DNA from: Craterostigma plantagineum | Taxonomy: Eukaryota > Streptophyta > Magnoliopsida > Lamiales > Linderniaceae | Direction: 5' to 3' | Length of the DNA: 64,000 nt | Assembly: GCA_027422505.1 (NCBI GenBank) | Contig: JAPQWV010000485.1 | Coordinates: 1-64,000 of the forward strand | Shown here: positions 30,881-42,012 of the stretch, piece by piece | How the letters are laid out: the number at the start of each line of letters is the position of its first letter | Numbering within the stretch: the first letter of the stretch is position 1 | Notes under the pieces: generated by a model | What the model was told of the DNA's origin: nothing | The model's input: the letters and a program-made list of their open reading frames with translations, nothing else | Databases searched by the model: none | Position numbers and translations under genes: made by a program

Positions 30881-32317
30881 AGTGGTATCAGAGCAAACGT
30901 GGATCGATCTGCATTGATTTGAATCCAGTTTCGTTCGATTCCAAGAAAGATCAAAGGTGTTTTTGGATAAAAATCGCTTTCGGGCATTTTGAGCTCGTTT
31001 TGGGGTATTTATGCTTTGTTTTTGTGTTTAAAACCTTCCCTCAGATCGATTCTATGCCTAAGATGTTTTTAAAACACTTTTGGATCAGTTTTAACGAGTT
31101 TTGAGCAAGATTGAAGCAAAAAATTTTCAGAAAAGGACATCTCGGCCATTCTCTGTTTTTGGTCGATTTGACCTATTTCTTGTTGTTTTAGCTCACAAAT
31201 CGGTCGATTATGTGTTTAGGGAAGAATTTCTGAAGTTTAGGATCAAGTTTGAGCGATTTTGGTTGAGATTTGAGCAAGAACGGGACGATGTTCTGGCAAA
31301 ACGCGTGAAAGCAATGGAACAGTACTAAGCTCGTTCTTGACCGCGAAATTTTGTGCTTGATCGTTCAAGTCCACGAAATTTCCACATCCGCGAAAGTTGA
31401 TCCCGAGAATTTATCTAAAACCGTGAAACTTTTACTTATACGGCATTTTTTCGCAACTGCTTACGTTCAAAATCCGAGAATTTTTAAACCGCGAAACTTT
31501 CATCTGCGAAATTTGCTTACTCTTCATAATCCGAGAAATTTCATATGCGAGAAATCTCATTTCATGAATTTATCTAAACCGCGAAATTTTCATAACTTGC
31601 GAAATTTTCTCGGCTAAGAATTTTCTCAACTGCTCACTTTCAAAAGCTAAGAAATATTTCTAAGTCAAAATTTTTGAAACTGAGAAAGTCTTTCAAAACC
31701 ACACTTCAACTCTCGATGCGAAATTTTTATAACGTGCGAAATTTTCTTGCGAAGCTTAAAGTTTTATAACGTGCGAAATTTTCTTGCAAAGCTTTAAAAT
31801 ACCCAACTTGCGAAAGTTTTATAACTTGCGAAATTCTCTTGCGAAACTTTAAAATTCTCAACTTGCGATGTTTTTATAACTTGCGAAATTCTCTTGCGAA
31901 ACTTTATTCTCAACTTGCGAAATTTTTATAACTTGCGAAATTCTTCAACTTGCGAATTTTTCTAACGTGTCAAATCTTTCTAGTGTTAAAATTTCTCGGG
32001 TTAAATCTTTCTCAAACTTATTTAAGATTTGATCCTTACACTTTAGTCCTATCACCCTAGACCACTTTTGACATAAAATTTTTTTTCTCGCCTCAAATCT
32101 CGTTTTCAAATTTCTAGAACTTCTCCTAATTTCAAGATATATTTTCCCTTCATACATTATCGACCATCACACACGCTCACTTAGTTCTTAGAAATTTTTT
32201 AAAAACAACTTTTCTTCTCAAAACTCTACACGTTAAACTCGTATTTCTCATCTCGTTCGCTACTAACTTTCTTATCTATACAAGATCAAAACCACGGACG
32301 ATTCGACTGCACCAACC
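30881..32317 (+). promoter_or_regulatory. SIRE-A leader with repeated CGAAATTTT words
   Basis: The leader begins with the primer-binding site TGGTATCAGAGC (30883-30894). From 31338 to 31980 the sequence is dominated by the words CGCGAAATTTT and TTGCGAAATT. A local ~55-60-bp tandem repeat lies at about 31715-31960 (unit with TTATAACTTGCGAAATTCTC then TTGCGAAACTTT). Four exact CCGCGAAA octamers lie at 31341, 31388, 31489 and 31579. No gag-like frame precedes the ATG at 32318. Confidence 0.75.
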
Positions 32318-35159
32318 ATGTCTACCACGAATGACATCTCAACAGTGGGCTCCGACACCAGGCCTCCGATGCTGCGACAAGGCGACTACAGCATATGGAC
32401 AAACCGGTTCCTCACGTTCATCAGGAACAAAGGCGCACCACTCTCTCAATACCTTCTGGACTACATCTTCAACGGCCCAGCACAGTTCTGGACAATCATC
32501 CCTGCACAGCCAAACGCAAACCCTCCCATGGATGAACGCCGCACTCTAAGTGGTCCCATCAATGAGGATGAAGAGGCTCGCGTACAGGCCGATGAGACTG
32601 CCAAAGGATATCTCTTCCAGGCTATGGGAAACGAGGTCTACGCTCACATTGAGTGCTGCACAACTGCTAAGGAAATATGGGATGAGCTCGTGGCAATCAT
32701 GGCAGGCACAACTAGAGTGCTCAAGGAAGGAAATCAGTATGTCTCTCGCAGTATGAACACTTCCAGGCCTATGAAGGAGAGGAACTGCGTGACACATACC
32801 TCCGATACTTGAAGGTCATCAATGAACTCAAGAAAGCCAGGATCTCGAGGGACAAATTCGATATCAACAACCGCTTCCTTGGTAGCCTCAAACCACATTG
32901 GGGCAATGCAATCATAATGATGATTCAGAGTAAGGACCTCTCCAACACTTCCATCCATGCTCTTTATGACAGTCTGTCTGCCTATGCTCCTTACGTGCAA
33001 CATTCCGCCAACACTCGAGTCGACCACTGGCCCTCCTCTCGAACAAAACCAATGAACGATCTTCCACCACTAAGACCAAACAGAACAAAGGGAAGCTGCC
33101 ATCTGCTGTATCAGGCACTCCTTCAGGATCCGAAGCTGACACAGAATCTGATGAAGATGTTCGTGATCTACGCAAACAACTGGCAATGCTCACTAAGATG
33201 GTCTCAAAGAAGCTCGGGAAAAAATCCTCATCCTCCTCCAATCGCCAAAGAACCTTTAGCGGCACCAAAAAGACCACTCCCACGGAGGAAGCTAAGCCGA
33301 CAAAGAAAGAGGAGGAATCGGCACCCCAAAAGTCTGTGAAGTGCTTTCGGTGTGGAAAGTCAGGCCACTTTGCCAAAGAATGCCATGCTCCACGCGTGAA
33401 GGACTCTGGCTACTATGACCGTAAGGCCAGAATGACCCGCAAAATGGAAAGTGGGAAAGCTCTACTCACCGAAGAAGCTGAATGGGTGAACGACACTTCA
33501 GAAGACGAGGAGACTAAGGATGAAGATTGCTGCATGGCAAGGCTGGTCGAACATGACGAGGACGAAGAGATGGTTGACATCGATGAGAACACAGCTAAGA
33601 CTCCCACCAACGCCGAGTCTGAGGTACGAATCTCACAACTCGATGATGTGTTTAATCACCGACACACCATTAAGAAACCCACTGTAGACGCTAGGGATTA
33701 TGATGAACTTAAGCAAAAATTTGAAAACAACTATGCCTTACTTAGTTTAAAAGTAGAAGAGCTCGCTTGTGCAAACGAACGTTTAACGGCCTCTGAGGCG
33801 TTAGTCAAACGTCTGCAAAGCAAGAACAAACAAAGTGAGACTAAGGTTAAGGAAACTACACTAGCCATAAGTTCATGTGAAACTTCTCGCCTCCTAACGG
33901 CCTCCAAATATGAACTACTTACGAAAGAAAGAGTTAGGCTATACCGCAAGGTGAAAGAACTTGAAGAGCAACTTCACCTCAGGAAAAAGGCCGCAAACAT
34001 CTTATGCCTATTGAACCAACCAGTTGAAACAGAATTCTACGACGCCCGGATGGGAATCGGCCTGGCAAGCAACTGCGATCCAACGCCGCTAATTGTTAAA
34101 AGGTATAACATGTACAATACATCATTCCTACAAATGAGGAAGGGTACTCCCTCACAGCTCATGCCGTTTGTAAGATCCTCCTCCGTTGTTCTTTCGGAAG
34201 AAAAGAGGGAACAGAACATTCTCTGGGCAGAAATTGCGTATGACTACGCGGAGTTGAATGCTAGTGATAAGACCAAAAAGCCCTCACTCTCTGAAGACAT
34301 CAAGTCTCAATTCCCAACCGAAGAACAGGAAATCGCTTTCCGAGAAGCACTCTCTCGCATCTATGTCCCAGAGAAACTTCTGATCATAGCAGAACTAGAA
34401 CGAACCATAGAAGTAGAGCGGAAAGCCTTTGCAAAAGAGCGAGAAGATCTACTTAACAAAATCTTTACCCTAGAGCAATTTCACAATACGAACAAACCTT
34501 CTACGTCGAGTCAAGTACCCGATTCTCAAACATGTAAATGTAAGAGGACGGCGAAGATGACTCCTGAAGCACACACATGTTCTAACACTAACTCGCGTAT
34601 TCTTATGGATACAGGGAATGTGAGTTCGACGTGGCTGGAAGGGAGTTTGTATGAAATAAAGGAGAACCCGCTCTTCGATGACAAGAAGAAAAGACCATCC
34701 TATATTCGTCTTTCCTCTTTATGTACTGAATCCCAATATCCTAAGGTCGTAGACAAATATGCTGCCAAAACTTATCTTTCATTTTCCAAGCTTATGTCTA
34801 TGTGCTGCTGCAATGACTTTGTTCTCCCACGCTTTCATGAATATGAAACACATGAACACGCAAAACTCCGACCACGCAAGCGAACCTCTTCTACGACGTC
34901 TTTGAATTCTCCCATCTCGCCTAAACCTAAGGTTAAGCGAAAACGTCTCTCGTCGTCAAACGCAAACTCATCTACTGCTCGCAAGCCAAAGGCGACCAAA
35001 AACGAAGCACGAAAACAACAACCGCATCCCCCACGCCAATACATGTATAAGGCACCATACATGCAAGCACAAGTTAGGAAAATATGGGTTAGAAAAACCA
35101 TAATCCCGCCTCATCAAACAAACGACAAAGGGAAAGCTAACCGACACAATCTGATTTAG
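32318..35159 (+). pseudogene. SIRE-A gag (two frame breaks)
   Basis: From the ATG at 32318, the product starts with the Copia gag domain (LRQGDYSIWTNRFLTFIRNK, GNEVYAHIECCTTAKEIWDE). The frame shifts near 32745 (continuing in another frame to about 33020 with LKKARISRDKFDINNRFLGS) and again near 33020-33190. From 33186 a 657-codon frame carries a Lys/Ser-rich linker and a CCHC zinc knuckle CFRCGKSGHFAKEC (about 33340-33380). Long Glu/Lys-rich coiled-coil segments follow, then a basic C-terminus. Gag is much longer than in most Copia lineages, as expected for SIRE-like elements. The frame changes to pol between 35159 and 35249. Confidence 0.85.
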
Positions 35160-35248
35160 AAACTACATTTCCCTTTAAGCGCATGAAAATTTTACTTGTA
35201 TCACAAGAAGGCCCCGTCCGTAAACGGGGACACAACGTTTGCTGATAA

Positions 35249-37117
35249 TTGCATGTCTGTCATGTGTGGTATCTAGACTCGGGTTGCTCCACACACATGA
35301 CGGGGAACAAGGAGCTGTTGAGCAACTTCTCCGAGCGCTATCTCGGAAGGGTCTCCTTCGGAAACAGTCAAATGGCGCCAATTCTCGGAACTGGTGATCT
35401 CGTCCATGACAAACTGACGATTAAGGGCATCTCTTACGTCGAGGGTTTGAGCTACAATCTCTTCAGCATTGGTCGTTTCTGCGACAAAGGATACAAGGTT
35501 CTCTTCGAATCTGACATCTGTAGCATTATAGATGCCTCAGGACAACCTCTTCTTTCTGGAACGCGCACGTCTCACCTCTACGTACTCAATCTTACGACCT
35601 CTCGACCAATATGTCTTCTCTCTCGAGCGGCACCCAAGTTGAACGATCTATGGCACCGGCGTCTTTCACATCTCAATTTCAAGACCATCAACAAACTGCG
35701 TCAGAATAAACTCGTCAACGGTCTACCCCAACTGACATATCATAAGGAACACCTCTGCTCTGCCTGTGAATTGGGGAAGATGAAGCGATCGTCTCACACC
35801 TCCAAGGAAACACCGTCATCTAAGCTCATCCTCGAGCTCTTACATATGGATCTATGTGGCCCAATGCCCACGGCCACACTCGGAGGAAGACGGTATATTC
35901 TTGTGATTGTCGACGATTTTTCACGCTACACGTGGACGAAACTCATTCGTACAGAGGATGAAGTTCCTGATATAATCATCGAGTTTGTTGTTACGTCCCA
36001 AAATCTTCATCAACAGAAGGTTCGGATTATCAGAACTGACAACGGAACAGAGTTTAAGAACAAGAAGCTCAGTGATTTCTATGCCACTCAGGGCATCACT
36101 CAGCAGTTCTCAGCTGTGAAGACACCGGAACAGAATGGTGTCGTTGAGCGTAAGAACAGAACACTAGTTGAAGCAGCTAGAACTCTCCTCATCCAATCCG
36201 GACTTCCTCATTCTCTTTGGGGTGAAGCTATTAAAACAGCTTGTTACACACAAAACCGGGCTTCAATCCACAAGAGATTCAACCGCACCCCATACGAGAT
36301 GCTGAATAACCGTCGTATCCCAGATATATCTTATCTAAGGGTCTTCGGTTGTCGATGTTTTGTGGCCAATGATCGCCAACATCTAGGGAAGCTTGATCCA
36401 AAAGCAATTGAAGGCATCTTTGTTGGATATTCGCTAAACTCAAAGGCATACAGAGTCTATCTTAGAGAGAAACGGTCAGTAATAGAGAGCACAAATGTTA
36501 CATTTGACAAAAGCGAAGGCGACCTCATAGCTTCTGCTCATATCAGACCAGAACCAGGTCTTCTACAGTCGTTGACAAAAGGTCAACCTTCAATGGCGGG
36601 AACTTCCCCATCTGAGGGCAATTCTGGTGAACTGGATCTCGATCTGCTTTTCGAGTACTTCTACCCAGTCCTCAAGACTCCCGCCGCCACCGCTCAAACT
36701 ACCGCTGCACCCACTCCATCCACACCACCAGTTATCGGCAATGACGTCGTCCCTCCAAACTTGGATGCACTCAATCTCAACGAAGATGACATTTTACCCA
36801 ACCCTGGGAACATTGCTGATCCTGATGCTGAACCTTCTCAATCTACTACGATCGAGATCTCTTCTTCGGACACCGGACCCCAATCCAATGAACCTCCAAC
36901 CGATACAAATGCGGCCAGCTCCTCTCAGACCAATGTACCACTTTGGGCTCGCTCTCATCCTACAGATCAGATTATTGGGGATCCCACATCTGGTGTCTCG
37001 ACACGTTCGGCTACGATGAAAGAAAGTCTGTTCGCTTGCTATCTCAGTCAAGTCGAACCATCACGAGTAGCTGAAGCTCTCAACGATCCTGATTGGCTGA
37101 TTGCAATGCAAGAGTAA
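35249..37117 (+). CDS. SIRE-A protease and integrase (pol N-terminal half)
   Basis: The 622-codon frame begins just before the aspartic protease site WYLDSGCSTHMTG. It continues with the GAG-pre-integrase zinc-binding segment (LWHRRLSHLNFKTINKL, HLCSACELGKMKRSSH). The integrase core contains MDLCGPMPTATLGGRRYILV, RTDNGTEFKNKKL and TPEQNGVVERKNRTLVEAAR, which give the catalytic Asp, Asp, Glu. The C-terminal part (FGCRCFVANDRQHLGKLDPK, EGIFVGYSL) is complete. An Asp/Ser/Pro-rich linker leads to the RT. The frame ends in a TAA at 37115-37117, just before the RT domain, where the family normally reads through. Confidence 0.85.
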   Translation: MHVCHVWYLDSGCSTHMTGNKELLSNFSERYLGRVSFGNSQMAPILGTGDLVHDKLTIKGISYVEGLSYNLFSIGRFCDKGYKVLFESDICSIIDASGQPLLSGTRTSHLYVLNLTTSRPICLLSRAAPKLNDLWHRRLSHLNFKTINKLRQNKLVNGLPQLTYHKEHLCSACELGKMKRSSHTSKETPSSKLILELLHMDLCGPMPTATLGGRRYILVIVDDFSRYTWTKLIRTEDEVPDIIIEFVVTSQNLHQQKVRIIRTDNGTEFKNKKLSDFYATQGITQQFSAVKTPEQNGVVERKNRTLVEAARTLLIQSGLPHSLWGEAIKTACYTQNRASIHKRFNRTPYEMLNNRRIPDISYLRVFGCRCFVANDRQHLGKLDPKAIEGIFVGYSLNSKAYRVYLREKRSVIESTNVTFDKSEGDLIASAHIRPEPGLLQSLTKGQPSMAGTSPSEGNSGELDLDLLFEYFYPVLKTPAATAQTTAAPTPSTPPVIGNDVVPPNLDALNLNEDDILPNPGNIADPDAEPSQSTTIEISSSDTGPQSNEPPTDTNAASSSQTNVPLWARSHPTDQIIGDPTSGVSTRSATMKESLFACYLSQVEPSRVAEALNDPDWLIAMQE

Positions 37118-38584
37118 ATAAATCAGTTTGAACGTTTACAAGTTTGGGAACTCGTACCACGACCTCACAATAGATCCATTATCGGCACAAAGTGGATCTT
37201 CAAGAACAAAAAGGATGAAGACGGTGTTGTCATCCGCAATAAAGCAAGACTTGTGGCTAAGGGGTACAACCAACAAGAAGGCATCGACTACGATGAAACT
37301 TTTGCCCCAGTTGCCAGGATCGAAGCCATACGAATTTTTCTTGCCTTTGCTGCGCACAAGAACTTTAAAGTCTAGCAAATGGACGTGAAGACTGCATTTC
37401 TGAATGGGTTTCTCAAGGAAGAAGTGTACATTGATCAACCTGAAGGGTTCTTGAGCGAAGAGTTTCCTCATCACGTATATCGACTCTACAAGGCCCTCTA
37501 CGGACTAAAACAGGCTCCACGAGCTTGGTATGACGTCCTTTCAGACTTCCTTGTTCAGTCTGGATTCAAGAAAGGATCTCTGGATACAACTCTCTTCACC
37601 AAGCGGAGTGGGCCGAACATCATGATTGTACAGATTTATGTCGATGACATCATTTTTGGATCGACTGAACCACAACTGTGTGAAGAGTTCGCAGAATTGA
37701 TGAAGGAAAAGTTCGAAATGAGTATGATGGGCGAGCTGAATTTCTTTCTTGGTCTTCAAGTAAAGCAACTCCCCGACGGAATCTTCATCAATCAGTCCAA
37801 ATACATCCATGACATCCTCGAGAAATATGGAATAAAGGATGCAAAGACTGCTGCTACACCTATGTCACCCTCTGGCCGACCCGACGCGGACCCATCTGGT
37901 GCTCCCGTTGATCAAACCGTCTATCGAGGGATAATAGGCTCTCTTTTGTACCTCACTGCTAGTCGACCGGATATCGTTCTCTCGACAGGAATCTGCGCTC
38001 GTTTTCAGGCAACACCGAAGGAATCCCATCTCACTGCTGTCAAAAGGATTCTCCGCTATCTCAAAGGAACACCCAATCTGGGTTTGTGGTACCCCACTCA
38101 ATCGAACTTCAAACTGGTTGGATTCTCTGACTCGGATTATGCAGGATGCAAGATGGACCGAAAAAGCACCTCTGGAGCTGCACACTTCTTGGGCGGTAAA
38201 CTCGTAAGTTGGTCGTCTCGAAAACAAAACTGTGTCTCAACTTCGTCGACGGAGGCAGAATATGTCGCCGCCGCTAGTTGCTGTTCACAGCTTTTGTGGA
38301 TGAGAACCCAACTACGAGATTTTAATATTCATGTTGATAAAATTCCCATTTATTGTGACTCAAAAAGTGCTATTGCGATGACGAGTAATCCGGTACATCA
38401 CTCGAGAACGAAACACATAGATATTCGTCACCACTTCATCAAAGAACATGTCGAACAAGGGACGATTGAATTGCACTACGTCACAACCGAAGATCAACTG
38501 GCCGACATTTTCACAAAACCGTTGGATGTCAAACGATTCCAACACCTAGTGACTATGTTGGGCATGTTGAACATTCAGTTGTGA
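37118..38584 (+). pseudogene. SIRE-A reverse transcriptase and RNase H (pol C-terminal half)
   Basis: This continues the same frame as 35249-37117 after the TAA. A second in-frame TAG at 37373-37375 lies just before [20 protein letters not shown]. After it, 401 codons are open. They hold the RT core ([15 protein letters not shown], catalytic QIYVDDIIFGS intact), SKYIHDILEKYG and [20 protein letters not shown], then RNase H (GFSDSDYAGCKMDRKSTSGA, STSSTEAEYVAAASCCSQLL, PIYCDSKSAIAM, HIDIRHHFIKEH). The end LADIFTKPL..LGMLNIQL is the normal Copia terminus. Two stops interrupt an otherwise well-preserved pol. Confidence 0.9.
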
Positions 38585-40645
38585 TCAATCGACCCTACAT
38601 GAACTTTGATAAAGTGTACATATTTTTTTTCCACTTCTGTCGCCGCCGTTTTCTATGTGTCTTCTGAATTATGTCTTTTGAGGGGGAGTTTTCGATTAAG
38701 GGGGAGCGTCTGATTTTTCCATTATTTAAAAAAAAAGGGGGAAGAGGGAAGTTTTAGATTAAGGGGGAGCTTCTGATTTTTCCATTACTTAAAAAGGGGA
38801 GTTTTAGATTAAGGGGGAGTTTCTGATTTTGCCTATATAAAAATAAAAATTTTGGGTTGAAATTTCAAAGTTTGGTCAAATTGAGTCAAAATTGGACTGA
38901 TTAAAATGTTTTGGGTTGAATTTTAAAATTTCTGGTCAAAAAGGGTCAAAATTGGACCAATTGAGCTTCAATTGGACCCAATTTTGACCAAGCCCGCGAA
39001 AATCAGATCTGGACCCAGCTTTGACCAAGCCCACGAATTTCGGCCCATTTACACAAAATTTCGCATGAACAGTGACTAAAACCCCTAAAACCCCAAAACC
39101 CTTAACGTTATTCACAATACTAAAATTCCCGAGAAAATTCAAAACTTTCGCAACCCCTGTTTCAAAAATTTCGCAACTCCTCGCATCATCGTCGTCGTCA
39201 AATCTGCTTTCAAAATCTGTTTCCTGCTAACTCCATTGTCGCAAATCAGCTTCTCGGTATGAATACATCAATAAATCAATTTCCAGTCACTTTATCCTGT
39301 TTTGCCCCGTTTCGATTAAATCTGTTAGGTTAGAATTAATTTTTCGCGGCCTCTGAATCGAACTCATGTTATGTTATTAATGTTTAATACACCCAAATAT
39401 GCATTGCCCATCCAATTACGAGTCGATTGAGTCCAGATTATTGCATTTTGGTTGAGATTTGAGTAGGTCTAAGGCAAAAAAAATCACTGCGTCGTTTCGC
39501 ATGCTTTCGCACTGTGTTCTTCACCGAGAAAAATTCTCAGAAAAATTGCTTTAAACGTTAAATTTCGCTGCTACAGTGAGCAAGGTTCCGCGAAAATTTT
39601 TTCCGAGAAATTTCTTACGTTGAAATTTTTGCTACTACAGTGAGTGAGGTCCCGCGAAAGTTTTATCCGAGAAATTTCTAGCGTTAAAATTTTCGCTGCT
39701 ACAGTGACTAAGGAACTGCGAAACTTTCGCCCGAGAATATACATATGTTAAAAAAAAATTTTGCTGCTACAGTGACTAAGGAACTGCGAAACTTTCGCCC
39801 GAGAATTTACATATGTTAAAAATTTTTTCGCTGCTGCAGCATGTTAAGTCCCGCGAAAGTTTATCCGAGAAATTTTTTTTTCCCTCACGTGAAAACTTTC
39901 TCTGCTACAGTGTGTTAGACCCGCGAAATTCTAATACACTTCACTTCACTTCACTTTTCGCATTATTTCCTTCCGCGAAACTTTCATATAACGTGCGAAA
40001 ATTTTCCCTATCTGCGAAATTTACACAATATGCGAAAAGTAACATTACTTGCGAAAATTTCTACGTATTACACTTAGCGAATTTTCATTACATGCGAACC
40101 TTTACACAACATGCGAAAATTTTCTCTATCTGCGAAACTTCTCCTTGATATGCGAATTTTCCATTACACAATATGCGAAAACTTTCTCGACATATCAATA
40201 TGCTATAAGTTGCGAAAATTTACCAATACATGCGAAATATTACTCTATCTGCAACAATTTTCTCGGCATGCCTATATATATCATAATCTGCGAAAATTTT
40301 CCACTACTTGCAAACATTTCCCACTACATGCGAAATTCTCACTGAATGCGAAATTTTCTTTCCTTGTGACAATTTCCCTAGGTACGAAATTTTTGACTAC
40401 ATGCGAAAATTGTCTTCACTTTAAAAATTTCTAAGTACTGAGAAATTTCTCATTGCATGCGAAAATTTTGACTACTTACGAAATTTCCATTACATGAGAA
40501 ATTTTACACAAAATGCTAAAATTTTCTCAACATGTCTATGTGTTATTTAAGGCCACTTCCATTGTTTCATCCACGACTTATTTATATCCATTTTCTCGCA
40601 ACTTAGTCAGTACTAATCATATTACAATTACTGTCGAGCACAGAT
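38585..40645 (+). promoter_or_regulatory. SIRE-A spacer between pol and accessory ORF, rich in repeats
   Basis: At 38690-38830 GGGGGAGTTT(T)AGATTAAGGGGGAGC units repeat three to four times and look like polypurine tracts. At 39560-39900 a ~66-70-bp unit (GCTGCTACAGTGACTAAGGA ..GCGAAACTTTCGCCCGAGAA) is repeated about five times. At 39960-40510 the word TGCGAAAATTTTC occurs many times. Six exact CCGCGAAA octamers lie at 38994, 39588, 39652, 39851, 39921 and 39973. No protein-coding frame is supported. Confidence 0.7.
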
Positions 40646-41790
40646 ATGACCAACAAAGATCAAGGTACACTTGAAGCGCTTGAGGCGGCTGCAATCCAAA
40701 GGGACGTCGCTCGCATCGAAATCAACACGCGTACCTATGTCCCACCACCCGAGCAGATCTTCCCACTAAGTCAATGGGCGGCCCTGATCCCCAACAACTA
40801 CATGGTGGACTTGGACAGCTTTCGGTGCGACGCCCCCGTCATTATAGAAATCCTCAAAGGGCACCCACTTCGCCACGCCCTCACACATGGCGAGCCAGAA
40901 GCACAGGTGTATCTTCAACAATTCTGGCATACGTTGCAGATCGCTGGACCACTCCATCTTGCCAAAACCTTATCCGCCAAAATTGATCACGAAACGGTGG
41001 TCCTCACTCGCAAGATAGTACAAGAAGTACTTCAACTCCCAGTCTACTCACCCTACGATCCACTACCGACGCACGAACAACTCATTGAAGACATCGAAAG
41101 ACTGGGCTATCAACCAGATAACAAGAAGAAGAAGGGCCCACTTGTCCTCAGTGAAGTCACCACCCGCAATCTCCCTCAACCATGGCGAACACTGTACCTG
41201 CTGGTGAACAAGTGCATGTCAGGGAAGCATGCTGGTCAGGACCGCGGCAACTTTCAAATTCTCACCATCCTCACCGGCATCGCCCACAACCGCAAGTACA
41301 ACTACGCCGACATAATCTGGATGGATCTTGTCTCCATGATCCAACGTCGCGACCGGGAAGTCGCCAAGGGAGTCCCAAACCGCTTCGTACCTTACACGCG
41401 GTGGCTCCCTGCTCTCATCAAGCATTTCCGCTTGCACACAACCAACATTTGCATCCGGCCGGCAGCGGAACACTTCCTCATCCCCACCGTCGAGAAGTTC
41501 GCCAAGAAAAACACTCCGGCGAAGGATCGACACGCCATGATAATTCCGACGAAGTTCTTGCCTACGCAGACCAGACAAATCCGCACGTCCGAGAATATCG
41601 CGCCACAACCGCCACATTCCGCGAAAGCCCCCGACCTCTATCCACTGTCCCTACGGCGCAGATCAACCCCACTGCTCCTAACCCCGGGACTAGCCAACAC
41701 CCCACCACCACCTCCAAAAAGTCATCGAGTCGCGCCGCATCCTCTTCCACCCGCGTTCCGAAAAAAAACGGTCGCGTGAGGATGACGTAA
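40646..41790 (+). pseudogene. SIRE-A accessory ORF, block A (HPL-QQFWH domain)
   Basis: From the ATG at 40646 the protein reads through LSQWAALIPNNYMVDLDSFR, APVIIEILKGHPLRHALTHG, VYLQQFWHTLQIAG, PQPWRTLYLLVNKCMSGK, ADIIWMDLVSMIQRR and VPYTRWLPALIKHFRLHTTN. A frame change near 41545 seems needed to pass into a Ser/Thr/Pro-rich segment that ends at 41790. The same block occurs in SIRE-B (47842-48709). I remember similar, uncharacterised proteins being abundant in some plant annotations, notably Asteraceae, but cannot check this here. It resembles no gag, pol or known env domain. Function unknown. Confidence 0.7.
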
Positions 41791-42012
41791 GCGCCCCACG
41801 GAGCGTCGATCGAAACAAAAACACGATCGACCTCCTCAGCCACAAATAAGCCGAGCCGAACCCATAGGTACAGGAGGTGATGTGTTCACCTCCCGAGTAG
41901 AAGACGTGGCATCTGGCTCAACCACGCAAACGACCCCACCAACCCACTTATCTTCCTCTCTACAGGAAGGTATTCATTCCACGAGGAGCCACGTATACCA
42001 TCGACATCCCAC

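Noticed and set aside
30883..30894. tRNA-Met gene fragment
   Set aside because: TGGTATCAGAGC is the primer-binding site next to the LTR, not a tRNA gene. I saw no cloverleaf-compatible tRNA in the window.
33186..35159. Independent host gene with a zinc knuckle and coiled coils
   Set aside because: It lies in frame order between Copia gag and protease within paired LTRs; it is the C-terminal part of SIRE-like gag.
41182..41790. Separate Arg/His/Pro-rich protein overlapping accessory block A
   Set aside because: The first part is an out-of-frame shadow of block A; only the last ~75 codons may be the true continuation after a frame change.
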